Assembly: GCA_016748015.1 (NCBI GenBank)
Contig: JAAOMT010000021.1
Span: forward strand, 17,679 to 67,212
Source: Geosiphon pyriformis
Lineage: Eukaryota; Glomeromycota; Glomeromycetes; Archaeosporales; Geosiphonaceae
Direction of reading: 5' to 3'
Length of the DNA stretch: 49,534 bases
Each line of letters begins with the position of its first letter. The first letter of the stretch is position 1. The position numbers and the translations under genes were made by a program. The notes below the pieces were generated by a model. That model was given only the letters and a program-made list of their open reading frames with translations, did not search any database and was not told the origin of the DNA. Shown here one piece after another: positions 10,691 through 22,738 of the stretch.

Positions 10691-12430
10691 TTACATTGGA
10701 TATACATGCACAAACTCAATAATTTCCCGTGCGCGTACTATAGAGGTATCAGGAATCGTTCGATAGGTTTGAATTCGAAGGTTCTTCAAGGTTGGTTTCA
10801 AGCAATTCAACACTACATCCAAATGGTGATCGCAAAAGCATTGCGCCTGATAAAATTCCAAGGTCTCAATTGGTGCTTTTGAAATGGTGAAAAATTCATT
10901 TAAAGTATTTGGAGTTAAAGTCAAAGCAGTTTGAATGCTCAAATGTTTCAAATTTGGCAATTGTTGTTTGGCCATATCACGAAATACGGAATTTACATCG
11001 ATTTCTGGGTACCGAGCTCCAGTCAGGATTAGAGTTGCAAGTTTTTTGCAATTAGTGACCAGTTGAACAAGTTGCGGCATCTCTTTTATGGTTGGTCGAT
11101 AACTAAGACGCACCAAATTTGGACAATGTTCTGCGATGGTTTGAATAACCTTTGGTGTGATGGTGTCGGTTGCTGTGGTGACGTCTTCAAATTTCAGTTT
11201 CTCGATATTCCAATTAGAATTTTTAATAATTGCAGAGATAACGCTGCTTGGAATTGGAGTGTTAACATCAATTTTTCGAAGATATGGGAATTTAATTGTC
11301 GTCAATGGTTGTAATGCACGCTCATTTAACCAAACGCAAGTGATAAATTTCAGTTTTTCTAATCGGTGGCAGTTAGCCAGACCTGTTAATGGACGAGCAT
11401 CAGAGAAATTCACGCCATGAAAGTTTATCCGGCGTAGGGATTTTGCTTGTGTTTTGAGTGAATCGACAATTAGTTCTAAGGCAGTTGGACAATAACCGAT
11501 TTCGAAGGAAATCAAACGATCTTGAGATTGAATTAATTGAACCAACGCTTCGGCCTGTTCAATGACTTCATTTCTTCTACGTATACTCCTTCTTCCCATT
11601 TCTGGTTTATAGGGGTAGGATTGTGTCGATGGGTATGAGATCCAAATTGTAAGATTTCGAAGGTGATGCGAAACTTTTGAGATTGCCAACAAGAACTTTG
11701 CCTTGTTTGATTTCGTTGTACATATCAAATTTGTCAGTTGGGATAAACAATTTTTGGATCCTGGATATTTCCCAATGAACAGCAATTCTTCAGGGACAGG
11801 AGAATGATGAATCTTGTCAATTATTAGACTTTTCATTGTCCAACTTTTTCGCATCAACAATTTGGCAAAGGTTTTACAAACTGCCAATTCGGTTCGAAGT
11901 TTCTTATTTCGAACAAAATGCACAGATCCCAAAAGTTTTATGACCGATCTTAGAATTTTTTTTGGGGGCGATATTTGGTTTAGTGAAGGTTTTACTTGAA
12001 AGGTGCAAGAACCAGTTATTCCTTTTGAATATCGAATCCATGCAAGTAAAACTCCATAGGCTTCCCCAAAATCCATAATTCGCATAAATCCAGCGTAATT
12101 AAAAATCGGTGTGGGTCTGTTGTGTATTGTAGAATTGGTAAAAGATGGCAAGGATAATTTTTTTTTTCGAAGCGATTTTTTTTCTTCTTCAGTTAAGGAA
12201 AGAAATAAAGTTTCAACCAGTTGCCCAGCTCTCATCTGCCATGCTTCTAGAGAATAATCAGATGGATGAGGAAAATTGTATAATAGACTAAATGGTTGTC
12301 TCCATAGGATTGGAACAGCTGCTTGACACCATTGTCGGTTTACCAGGATACAAGCGTGAAGAGTAGTTCTGTTTTGTTCGAGGTATTCAAAGATTTGATA
12401 ATAGCAATCGAATATTAAGGAAGGCATCAT
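10691..12430 (-). CDS. F-box protein with C-terminal leucine-rich repeats
   Basis: A 579-residue single-exon protein. The N-terminal 45 residues (LIFDCYYQIFEYLEQNRTTL, then LVNRQWCQAAVPILWRQPF) form a classical fungal F-box, which binds Skp1 in SCF ubiquitin ligases. Residues from about 230 to the end carry irregular leucine-rich repeats (LRRINFHGVNFSD, LEKLKFITCVWL, PNLVRLSYRP, PNLKHLSIQTALTL, IETLEFYQAQCF, LKNLRIQTYRT) that would bind substrates. ATG ATG at 12430 gives the start and TAA closes it after VYPM. Large F-box/LRR families of this size and layout are typical of arbuscular mycorrhizal fungi. No break is seen. The target is unknown. Confidence 0.93.
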   Translation of the reverse strand: MMPSLIFDCYYQIFEYLEQNRTTLHACILVNRQWCQAAVPILWRQPFSLLYNFPHPSDYSLEAWQMRAGQLVETLFLSLTEEEKKSLRKKKLSLPSFTNSTIHNRPTPIFNYAGFMRIMDFGEAYGVLLAWIRYSKGITGSCTFQVKPSLNQISPPKKILRSVIKLLGSVHFVRNKKLRTELAVCKTFAKLLMRKSWTMKSLIIDKIHHSPVPEELLFIGKYPGSKNCLSQLTNLICTTKSNKAKFLLAISKVSHHLRNLTIWISYPSTQSYPYKPEMGRRSIRRRNEVIEQAEALVQLIQSQDRLISFEIGYCPTALELIVDSLKTQAKSLRRINFHGVNFSDARPLTGLANCHRLEKLKFITCVWLNERALQPLTTIKFPYLRKIDVNTPIPSSVISAIIKNSNWNIEKLKFEDVTTATDTITPKVIQTIAEHCPNLVRLSYRPTIKEMPQLVQLVTNCKKLATLILTGARYPEIDVNSVFRDMAKQQLPNLKHLSIQTALTLTPNTLNEFFTISKAPIETLEFYQAQCFCDHHLDVVLNCLKPTLKNLRIQTYRTIPDTSIVRAREIIEFVHVYPM

Positions 12431-14559
12431 GATGGTTTGTGAAAATCTATTTGGGAAATGATTGATTTAGATTCTAAAACTGTTTCAACCATAAAATGAT
12501 GACTTTAGCTAAAATGATTATAAAATGACCAGTTATTTTTCAAAGAATTTTATTGCCAAAAAGTTTGCATAGAAAGACAGCCGAATAGGAAAATTGATAA
12601 AGAAATCGGCTAACCTTGTTGTTATAATCAAATCCATTAACAGGTAGAAAAAAACGAACGATGAAAATAAACCTATAAAGAATTTTAGGTTTAATGTGAG
12701 GGGGGGGTATATTAATGTGTGAGTGAGAGAGAGAAACCCCCACTGGAGGCTATTTAACTATTGTTAGTTTCAATTAGGTAAAGAGTGGACAAAGACAACT
12801 TATTAACCTATATAAAATGATTTACTACGTCACTATAACATGTGATTTTCGTTTTCCGGAGAATTTTGTGCAAGTCTTTCTCGGGAGTACCATTTGAATT
12901 AATGATAGGAGGTTGTGTCGTACTGTTTCAAATGTGTCAGACAGCAATTTCTTTATTATTATTATGTGTAGATGATCAACATTCTAGCATTAAAATATTG
13001 TGATATTTCGATCTGTGGATTGATTTTCAGAACTCCTGCTAAAAAGTTAACTGAAGGGTGAAAAAATAAGCTTTTAGTCTACCTCCTCTCGATGTTTACC
13101 TGTATATAACAATTTTTAATAACTTAAGCTTAATATTTTGTTTACCAACTCGAAGATCTGTGTCTTTGTGAAAAACTTTTAATCTTTATAATTATTTTTA
13201 ATTAAAATGAAAATAATTTGTAATCACCTAAAATTTTGTTTAATCACACATACTATAATTGATCGGGATTGGGTGATTTTCTTTCCAGTGAGGAAAAATA
13301 TAATAACGGAAAAAAATAGTCACATGATTTGATTGTCAATTAAAGATTGTCGGGAGAGCTATATATACTCGACAGATATAAAATACGATATAAATAAAAA
13401 ATTTATGAAATTGGTTCTTTTAATATATACGCTCAGTCTTATATCTATATATTAAAACACGAATAATAATATGATATTTTTTTAGTTTTTTATTATTATA
13501 TAAGACTAATCCAAAAAATGCTAAAGAGGATATTTAAAAATACAAATATATATTAAAATTAATAACCTAAAATTAATATATAAAAGTTTAAGATTAAAAT
13601 TTGAATATATATATTTAAGGAAAGCATAATATTTTCGAAAACTTTTAATATAAAGAATAATCAATTTATCTTAGCTGAAAAATATCTAAAATAAATTTTA
13701 AAATTCATAAACGTTTCAAAAAAAAATTGAGAATCAAAATAGTCTTATTAAAAACTATTTCGAAAATTTATGATAAATTTTCACTGTTAATATTTATTGG
13801 TTGTATAATGAAAACTTTTTAATCACATATAAAAGATATCAAATCAGTTGAATTGGCATAATAAAATAGATAATTTGGTAACTTTTAATGAATGATTAAA
13901 GATTGAATACTATGTAAAAATATTTATTAAATAAAACAGACTGTAAGACATATATTCTTAATCAAAACTTAAAACTTGTTTTAAGGAGATAAGAATTTTT
14001 AAACTTTAACAATAACAAATTATACAAATATTTTGGTTTGAGTTTATATTCAGTCCCAAAATTTTCAATCAAATCGAATAGAATAAGAATAAAGACTTAA
14101 ATTCAGTTAAATTTAATGTTTTCAGTATTTTAACTATAATTTAGACCCTTTTGTTTTAAATTAGGTGAATAAAAAATAATTTTTTGTTATATTATGAAAT
14201 TTTCCCATAAATGAATCCAATTTGCACTTTTTCTGATATATTTTTTTATTTACCAATTGGAAAAAAAGCTTTATTGAAAAAATGATTGATAAAACTATTA
14301 TAAGAAAATCATTTGCAAAATTTAGAGATGACTTTTATAAACTGGCTTTGATAAATTATTAACCTTGAATAATTTTTTGTACCGTCTTTCTTCAAAATTG
14401 CCTGAATAAGGTAATCTGATCACTTATTTGAATTTTATTCAAAATTAACTTTTGATTCAAATTTCTTTGGTAATAGGTGATTGGAAGGATCAGTATAAAC
14501 ACTTTTTATTTGTAGCATAACAAGGTTGAATAAGGGAAAGTAGATCTAGTACAATTAAA
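12431..14559. other. Gene-free AT-rich stretch downstream of kinase relics
   Basis: At 12697-12743 there is a short low-complexity patch (gaggggggg, then gtgagtgagagagagaaaccccc-like sequence). The minus-strand ORF across it (12540-12743) is not convincing. The rest is A/T-rich with no supported gene. The first few hundred bases would contain the promoter of the F-box gene, but no motif stands out. Confidence 0.5.
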
Positions 14560-14818
14560 AACAATATCGAATATGATGAAAGGAAGGCATTACGGTTGCT
14601 AACTTTCATAATAACATGGCAAAACTATAAATATTACTAGCTATCGTATACTTTTCTCCTCTGTTGTTTGATTTTTTGCTGTTTTTTCCTTGACTTAGTC
14701 CAGTTTGTTGTTTTATGAAATAATTATAGGATGTTGAATGTAGGTCAATACGAGTAGAATGAAAACAAATATCTCTATGCTGGAGAAACTCTATCACGAT
14801 CTCATATTCAAGTGCTTG
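14560..14818 (-). pseudogene. Relic of a TKL-type protein kinase, internally deleted
   Basis: On the minus strand ALEYEIVIEFLQHRDI matches TLEYGIVMEFAKHGDL of the kinase at 36981. Then FHSTRIDLHS looks like a fusion of FHST with HRDLHS, meaning that about 25 residues were deleted. After that GLSQGKNSKKSNNRGEKYTI and ASNIYSFAMLL correspond to GLCQ...RGEKFTTAGDIYSYGMIL, then a stop, KLATVMPSFHH (original ELATG-PPFHD). The catalytic HRD and DxG segments are lost. It lies beside a second kinase pseudogene on the same strand. Confidence 0.75.
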
Positions 14819-14824
14819 ATATAT

Positions 14825-15410
14825 ATGTGTGTTATTTTCTACCTATTGTCAATGACGATAACACTTTGAATGTTTAACTATAAAATGTGAAAAAATAATA
14901 GATATTTAAATAAATTAATAATATACATAAATAAATCATAGTAAAAATAAAAAATTAACCATTAAGATGAATAAAAATAATTTGATTATCTTTTTTAAAG
15001 AGTACATAACTGTTCTTTAAAAATGTTTTTATAAAATTTATGTTATATCTATCATTTATGTTGAATGTTTAAATTGTTTTTGATTAATTATGTTTTTGAA
15101 TCTTAAAAATACGTTTTTGTTCAAGTATTTTAAATTTTAGTGAAAATTTATGTAATCAATAGTTTTTTTTTTACTTTTAATTAAAAGTTTAATTATAAAA
15201 AGATAAATTATTTTTTAAAAAAATTATAATTTTTAAAGGTTATTTTAAAAATATCATAAATTAAAATCATCAAATTTCTATATTAATTGTTTAATATAGT
15301 AATTATTTTTTTATTTTTTTTTTTACATAAATTCTTAAAATATCTTTGGAAATAATCGAATAAATATTATTATTTAAGTGGGATAAAAGAAACTTTGTAT
15401 TTAATATAAA
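14825..15410. other. Gene-free AT-rich spacer between two kinase pseudogenes
   Basis: Almost pure A/T sequence with long T runs (for example near 15165 and 15310-15325). No coding or structural feature was recognised. Confidence 0.5.
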
Positions 15411-16832
15411 TTAAAAATTTACAATATGATAAAAATCGTCTAAAACATATCCACTTATGAAAGGGTCGTCTAGATATATTAGATAATAATATACATAAGC
15501 GTTAAAGAATTGTATAAAATTATTCACAATTTTTTTTAAATTCTTACCTTTAGGCAAATAATTTTTCAAATTAAAATTTATAGAGTAAATTGAAATTCAA
15601 TATATATTAATGAAATCCAACAATTAATTTCTTTTAAATTAAAAAACAGACCTGTTGAAAAGTCAACCATTTGAGCAGTTAAAAGACGACTTTTATAAAC
15701 TGCTCCTGAATGAATTATTAATCTTGAATAATTTAAAGAATCTTTTGTTGAGTTTTTTTTGCCTCATCACGTTTTAAAGTTTTTTAAGGAATTTAATATA
15801 TTTTGAAATCTTCCTGAATATTTTGTATCTACTTTTCTATCTCTAAGTCAAAAAAACAAAGTTTTCCCAGCTTCTCGTAAACTTCTTTGGCAGTAGGACG
15901 ATTATTAAAATTAGCACCCCAACACTTTTCATTGAGTTTAGCGATAGAATATGGAATAAGTAGGGTGGAAATCTCAGGTATTTGACCATTTAGAATAATC
16001 GTTATCAGGATTGCGTTATGAGAACATTCATGAAAGGGAGGTTTTTCTATTGCCAATTCCCAAAATGTCATCCCTAAACTATAATATCATCAGCTATAGT
16101 AAACCTCTCTACTCTTAAAACTTCTGGAGGAATGTATGGAATTACTCCAAATATCTTATTCTCTGCTCCTGCTGTTGCTTCATTTTTTTTCTGGTTAACA
16201 TGATCCGAGGCCTCTAATTTCTACCCATTCTTGATTATGTTGTAGGATATTGCCCGAGTGTAAGTCACGATGAACCATACCAGCAGAATGAATATAATTA
16301 ACTCTACTAGCTATAGAATTGAACGTGATAATTTGAGTACCTTTTTAAAGACTTCATCACTATTCACAAAAGATGTTTTCATAAATTTTATTGCTACTTC
16401 ATTATATTTTTTTTGCTTCCACTTAGTTTTTCCTCTTTTATGTTCGCCATTACATTTTATGCTACCTAAATCAATTAATCCATCAAAATAGGTTACTTTA
16501 TGAATTTTACCGAAGCCCTCCTTCTCCAATTTTGTTGATATTTGACAAAGGCTCTCATGTAATCCATTCATAATAATTCAGACTACCATTATATATGCTA
16601 ATATATCAACTTTCATATTCATCAATATTACATGGAATATGGATTGGATTCTTGATTGCTTTATCAACTGCTTCATTGCCGCTTGAAAAATCTTTGTAAA
16701 GTTTTTTAAAAAATATGAAGTGGCATCCACTGCAAAAATTTCCTGCATTCTTTCCGATGAGATATTGACACACTTTACACTCATTGCAATTATGAACGTA
16801 TGAACAAAATTTTAAATTTCAAAGTCTTCCAT
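15411..16832 (-). pseudogene. TKL-type protein kinase pseudogene with N-terminal Cys module
   Basis: From the ATG at 16832 the minus strand carries HNCNECKVCQ and FCSGCHF (CxxC...CxxC), SGNEAVDKAIKNPIHIP, NYYEWIT, a glycine loop broken by an extra G near 16515 (GEGG/FGKIHK), and EVAIKFMKTS. The region between the first intron donor and IHSAGMVHRDLHSGNILQ (about 60 residues) is deleted. Further on are GLGSC, a stop, PYIPPEVL, then FWELAIEKPPFHECSHN and RPTAKEVYEKL (15829-16071), GAVYKSRLLTAQMVDFSTGL near 15650-15700, and the last exon DDPFISGYVLDDF ending at TAA 15411. Several stops and frameshifts make it non-functional. Confidence 0.85.
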
Positions 16833-17030
16833 GCTGTGGATAAAAATTGAATAGGTTATTATGAGAAGAGGCTTTTTTTAAAAACTTTTATTAATAGGAA
16901 GCTTAAAAAGTAATTTCTTAAAGGCGGATTTCGTATTTATGCTATTTCTCAATGCAAATATAATGAATTATATTCATCAAACTATATTAGCTATAAATCG
17001 ATTAAACAGGTTTTTAACTCCCATTGTGAT

Positions 17031-17270
17031 TCAAACCCTAAGTGGTACAATACACAAAAACGCTCTTGCCATTTTCAATGAGTCTTCTATGGCTTGTAAT
17101 CGTTGAGTTTCTTCTTTTGAAACAACCAATCAAGTGTCTTTTCCCTCTAAATACCTTCTAATCTTTCTTCACAGATACTTTTCCGTTGTTCATATTCTCT
17201 CTCAATAATAAATTTATCAATTATCGTTACTTTTTTTTCTTTTTGTGATAAATCACCCAAAATATTTTCT
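17031..17270 (-). pseudogene. Charged, coiled-coil-like coding relic
   Basis: The minus strand reads ENILGDLSQKEKKVTIIDKF then IIEREYEQRKSICEERLEGI, a stop, a frameshift, and VSKEETQRLQAIEDSLKMAR closing at TGA 17031-17033. The alternating charged and hydrophobic residues suggest a helical, possibly coiled-coil segment. I do not recognise the family. It lies upstream of the kinase pseudogene on the same strand but shares no obvious link with it. Confidence 0.45.
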
Positions 17271-18909
17271 CAAAAATCCTAGCTTTGTAAATATTTTTTT
17301 TAACTTATCCTAAAGGGGTATTTTAATTTCTTTTATATATAATAAATACAATAACAAAATGATTTAGGCTTCACATGCTGATAAAAATTTCCTTCTGCGA
17401 AGAATATAATGTAAAAAATGTAGGATTTGATCCCAAGATCCCTGCTGCTTATACCTTGATTATTTCTATTCTATTATTTCCTATACTATTAATTTCTCTA
17501 GTGCTTTTAGTCGCAATAAACTTTAAATGGTATTTAAAGTAAAGTAAATTAGACTTTTTTATTAGAACTTGTATCTTGTACATTGTACATGTATTAATAA
17601 ATGGGCTTTACTTTTTTAGCAGTTTAACAGAATTTTAAAAGTAAATGTAAATCATTAATTGAAATAAACTATAATTAAGTTGTTATTTTCATGCCCTCAA
17701 CCTTGCTGGCTATACTCTTCAAAAATAAGATTCAAATGGCGAAAGATGTTTTATTTTGTGCATGCATTCATTTGAAGATCATGCATTAAAGGAAAATTTT
17801 GTCAATGAATATGCAAAAGTATCATGTATTTTATAACCTAGATTTTATATAAGAAATGAAGTAGTTTAACTTTTGTAAATAATAAATTCCGATAAAAATT
17901 TATGTTTTATATGTATATGTCTTATTTTATTTTCGATTTTAAGCCTAAAAGTTTCTGAAACTTTTTTAAAAAAGATTATCTAAATACACAATATATTTTT
18001 AACCACATTAATTTCTATAATGAAATATTCTTAAAATTACTAGTGAATTTATAAAATATTTTTTTATTGTATTATTATACTTTTTTTAAAAAAAATGAAT
18101 TTATATTTCTAAGATTCTAATGTTTTAAAAAATTAATTTTCTTAACTTATTGAATTATTGAGATTCAAAAGTAAATGATTTAATACAGCCAATAATATTA
18201 AATTTAAATAAATGTACTATAAAAAAAATTCTCAAATTTCCATTGATGCTAAAATTTATTTTTTAAAGCTTCTTTTTAAAATTAGTCAAAAGAAATATTA
18301 ATGTCTAGTAAAAACAAACTTTTTTAAAAATTAAATTTTTTTTTCACTTACTGCCTTTGAAATTTTTTCATATTTTTGAAACATCTCGGTTCATGCTTTT
18401 GTTGAATAACGATAATGGTATTTTATCTGAAACTTGAATAAGTATTATAAAATTAAGCGACATTTAACTGAATAAATGCTTCTTTAAAGCTAAAAAAATC
18501 TAAAGAAAATTCTTTTTAATGAAATTTAAAAGATATTGGGGAATTTTAGCGTTTAAGAAATCCTAAATCGAAGTTTCAAACTTGAAATGAAAAGAGGAAT
18601 ATTATTCATATAACTTATTAAAACTTATGTCTATTAAAACATCTCTTTACAGAAAAATTCTTCATAATTCCCTATTAAAGTGTAGCTAAACTGCTAGATG
18701 AAAGTTTTATTTAAAGTCCAATATGGAATATTTTCGCTCAATAAAATTTATTCATTTATTTTGAATGGAGTGGGTTTTAAGAAATCCCAATCTTCATCAT
18801 AAATGAATTATTAAAAGCAGCTACCATTTTCAATATAATAAAATTTATAAGAAAAAATCTAATTCACCGAATTATGAGAGGCATCAATTTTTGTTGAAGA
18901 TAATTAATT
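17271..18909. other. AT-rich flank; its right part is an inverted copy of 28.3-29.9 kb
   Basis: No gene is seen. From about 18180 the sequence (atttaatacagccaataatat; ccaatatggaatattttcgc) is the reverse complement of stretches near 29780 and 28330. This marks the upstream flank of the duplicated type I Myb unit. Confidence 0.6.
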
Positions 18910-19073
18910 ATTAGCTTTGAAAAGATATATGCATCACTGCAGGGGGCGTTATACAGAACAAAGTTTTTCTTTGTTTCTAGCAAACAAGCAAGATGATCGG
19001 CCATATGTTTACAGATATAAACAGAGATTAGAAAAAAAAATTAGTTTCCCAATCTCTTTATTACAATAATCTT

Positions 19074-20040
19074 ATGTTAAAACCGCAAACTAGTAATACA
19101 ATAGGTCTCGCCCTTTGCATATGGTTGACTTTAAGGAGATTAAAGTAAGCCGCTACAAATTTTAACCAATTTTGAATTTTATCTAATTTTAATCTTTACT
19201 ATTAGCCGGCAATTCCCCGAAATACTAGGAAATACAAACAATACTTTATCAAACGTTTATGAAATTTCTTCCCCAAAATATTCAAGATGGAGCCTTGAAG
19301 AAAGTAAAGCCCTTCTTGAGGCATATAAAATTTTCGGCTCAAAATGGAAATTAATTTCACAAAAGCACTTTCCATTAAGAACAGCTAAATCTCTCAAATG
19401 TAAATGGCATGACTTAAAAGCTAATGGAGAAATTATTAATCAGAAACATACCGTAAAGTCAAAAAAGTGGACGTCGGAAGAGGATAAAGAGTTGTACATA
19501 GCTGTTATACGACAATCATTCAATAAAAAGATTGATTGGAAAACTATTTTGTTAACTGGCCGTTTTCCTGGAAGAAATAGTAATGACTTATGCAGTCGGT
19601 ATCGTCATGTTTTAGCGCAACCAAAACGTGGTCGATGGACCAAGGAAGAAGATGAAAAACTTTTGAATTTAGTGCAGAGCCATGGAAAAAAATGGAAAGA
19701 AATAAGTCATATTATTCAAAGGCCCACTCAGTTAATTCAAAAACATTACAATAACTACTTGGCACCTGGGATTAAAAGGAGTCGATGGGACAAACGAAGA
19801 GTTTCATCAATTAGTTAAGGGTCTTCAAGATCATGGTGAAAATTGGAAATACAGCGATTACTCCCAGGAAGATCCTCAGATCGTATAAGATACTATTGTC
19901 GTCATTCACCCAAAATTCAAATAAAGGAAAAATGCAACCCAATAGCGATAAAGTTTAAACCAATCATTTAAAATGATAGAAAATTTTCATACGTGGAAAA
20001 TTAATAAGATACGATTGATCAATAAATTTTTTTATTAGAT
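19074..20040 (+). pseudogene. Type I Myb/SANT gene, copy A, truncated by frameshift
   Basis: Model: exon 1 19074-19144 (MLKPQTSNTIGLALCIWLTL...), intron 19145-19205 (gt...ag), exon 2 from 19206. It encodes 227 residues ending at TAA 19818. Three Myb/SANT repeats are present: SRWSLEESKALLEAYKIFGS, KKWTSEEDKELYIAVIRQSF, RGRWTKEEDEKLLNLVQSHG. An extra G at 19787-19789 (cgatgggacaaac) shifts the frame exactly at the Trp that opens repeat 4; the intact copy at 25848-26743 has cgatggacaaac. A second small deletion lies inside the dead repeat 4 near 19850. It could be a pseudogene, or express a shortened three-repeat protein. Confidence 0.75.
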
Positions 20041-22738
20041 TTCAAAAGTTTATAAGGAATGGGTCTTTTTTCTCAATAATACATTTATGTGCACCTATCC
20101 ATTCACATTCAAAATTTATGACTTGTTCTAAGCTCTTCTTAACCAGCTGATTTAGATCTGCCAGTAAATTATTGACAGATTCTCAAAAAGGCGATAAGAG
20201 TATTTTTGTAAACTATTGAAGAAAATAATTTTTTGGAGGCTTTATACTGTAGTTTTATCTATTATAATATTCAAGACCATATTTTAAGGATTTTTATTAT
20301 TATATTAAAAACCATTTAATATCAATAAAGCAATCTAGGATTTGAATTGCTAGTAATATATGAGTTTTTCTAAAAACTTAATAGTTCTATGAACAATTAA
20401 TAATTTTATTAAGTTATCATTTCAATTTTAAATTTTAATCCGCCTTGAATGTTGTCCGAACTAAGTAGGCTCAAGCTTTGAAAAATATTAATAATGGAGA
20501 TATTGGCTGACTAAACCTAGATAATAAAACAGCCTATTGCTATAAAAATACTTAGAAATCAAAGAGCAATTTTCGATTATGAATTTGAACTCAAATTTTC
20601 AAAACAGCTAAGAGTTTGCAGGAAAATCCTTCGATAACATCGGCGACTTGGGAAAGTAGTCTCGCACATATAACGAAGGATTGTGCGTCTGCAGAGTGAA
20701 ATCCACTGAAAGCCGATCATGTTTTTCACTTGAGGTATTAGATATTACGAATCGTAAGATAAAAAATTAAACAACAGACCTTAAATGCTTCCATAGAATC
20801 TATCGACTCTCCCATATTCATTGTCTTATCATCTACTTTCTTGTCTGAAAAGTCTTTTAAAGTTTTCTTAAATAACAAATGAAATACTGCGCACGAATTC
20901 TTCTAATTATTTTGAAGGCTGTTTTGACACTTTTGACATATGAGCTTCTAGACGAGTTTTTTTTAATTTCAAGGTTTTACTTGGTGTGATTCACATAATT
21001 TAACATTCGGAACTTTTTACTTAAAAATCCCATTGTACCTCCATTGAAAAAGCTCCAACTCAAATGGTGTATACAATAGTAGGACAGCACGTGAAGCCCT
21101 TGTAAAAAGTAAAATACGCCATAATATTTCATTTCAAACATTTCTTTTTGAGATTTGACATGACACAAAATGGATATTGAAGGATCGATAATCTTGAAAT
21201 TCAAAAATGTATTTATTCATCATACACCCGATATTTTTCATTGTTTTAAAAGCTGTCAAATGCTACTATTAAAGCCAATTTGGGCAAAATATCTTTAAAA
21301 AAATCCAGTCCAATTCAATCAAATCTTTAAATTAAAAATTTATTATCTATTATAAAGATAGTAATTTCTTAAAATTTTTGACTTGGTTGGAAAGTTCAAA
21401 GCTAATAAATTCTTTTCTTACTTCAATTTTAGTATTTTATCGATATAAAAAAAATCATTTTGCCAGCATATTATAGTGGTTGCTTTTCAACCCTTAAAAA
21501 TTATTAGAATATTTTCATAATAACTAAATAAGTTTCAAAAGATTCAAATTATTTTGGACATTTTTATATAATCTTAAATTTAAATAGCTAAAATAAGATT
21601 ATTGAATAAAAACTTATTACTAGAATAATACCCAATTATCAATAGTAAGAAACTTTTAAAAAAATCTTTTACAAGCGTTTGGTTTTCCTATGAAATTTTT
21701 AAAGCATTAAAAATCAATATTTATCCTCTTGATATTTTCGTATATAAGATGATCGAATTAATTCACTTTTATTATGTGCCCAGGCTCATCAGGAAAATTT
21801 GTTATATCATTCATACTGTTGAAAATATCTTGAGAAACAAGATTTTTATTAAAAGAAGTTGATTTCATAATAATTAATACTTTAAGATTGTTTCAAGAAT
21901 TTATAAATGCCAATAAATTCTGCTACCGACATTTTAAAAGTCAGAAAGAATAGTAAAACTAATTTCAGTGCAATTGTATAATTAAAGGAAATTTTAAAAA
22001 CCTTTTAAAGATAAATTTTTAAATTTGTATTTTAGCAAAAGATATGTATATGGCTTAAAAGAATTGCATTTTTTACTGTAAAATTGAAAAATAGAAAAGT
22101 TCTTTTTAATTTCGAACAGCATACCCTGGTAATGCAGTTTAATTATTCTTTGAAATATTAAATATTTTTCGTCAATGTTTCAATGTTTTTCTTATAGCTT
22201 ATTATATCAAATACTAGAAAAAAAAGCATTAAAACTTCATACACTGTTTTTCACAAAATCTATACGGGTTATTTTGGCAGTTGGAGTGAGATTTCCGTTT
22301 GTTATAGGATTCCTTTCTCAGTTAGCTATTACATCTTTGATATGAGTAACATTTGTCAAATATTCATAATAAATGACACTAAATTTATTTCATAATGCTT
22401 TTAAAGTTTTGAAAATATCAATTACACAAGGTGGGTTTTCTGTGCAGTGTATTGTCAGTTTTTTTTACAAAAAATAAGTTCATTATACTTTTTATTTTCT
22501 TTTAGCATAGAAATAAGTATCATAAAATGTTAAGAGTATCGTAATTTTTATTGACATGGAACTGAACAATGTTAATAAACTCCTAAGCTTTGATCAATTT
22601 CTCTACTTCGATGTTTTTTGCGACTTGTTGTGCTGTGATCATTTACTTCTTTCAATTTTTTTCAAGCATGAGAAAAGACAGGTAATGTGATCCACACCAC
22701 ACATTTAGATAAGTTTAATGCATGTATATACACATTTC
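20041..22738. other. AT-rich spacer made of inverted copies of cluster DNA
   Basis: 20.0-21.3 kb is the reverse complement of roughly 24.7-25.8 kb: for example acgaaggattgtgcgtctgc at 20680 against its complement near 25150, and atcgataatcttgaaattc near 21185 against 24785. 21.35-22.74 kb is the reverse complement of 41.6-42.75 kb. The 75-residue minus ORF at 20977-21204 lies in this repeat and shows no domain. Confidence 0.65.

Noticed and set aside
11063-11420. Two plus-strand ORFs inside the F-box gene
   Set aside because: Antisense shadows of the long intact F-box/LRR frame.
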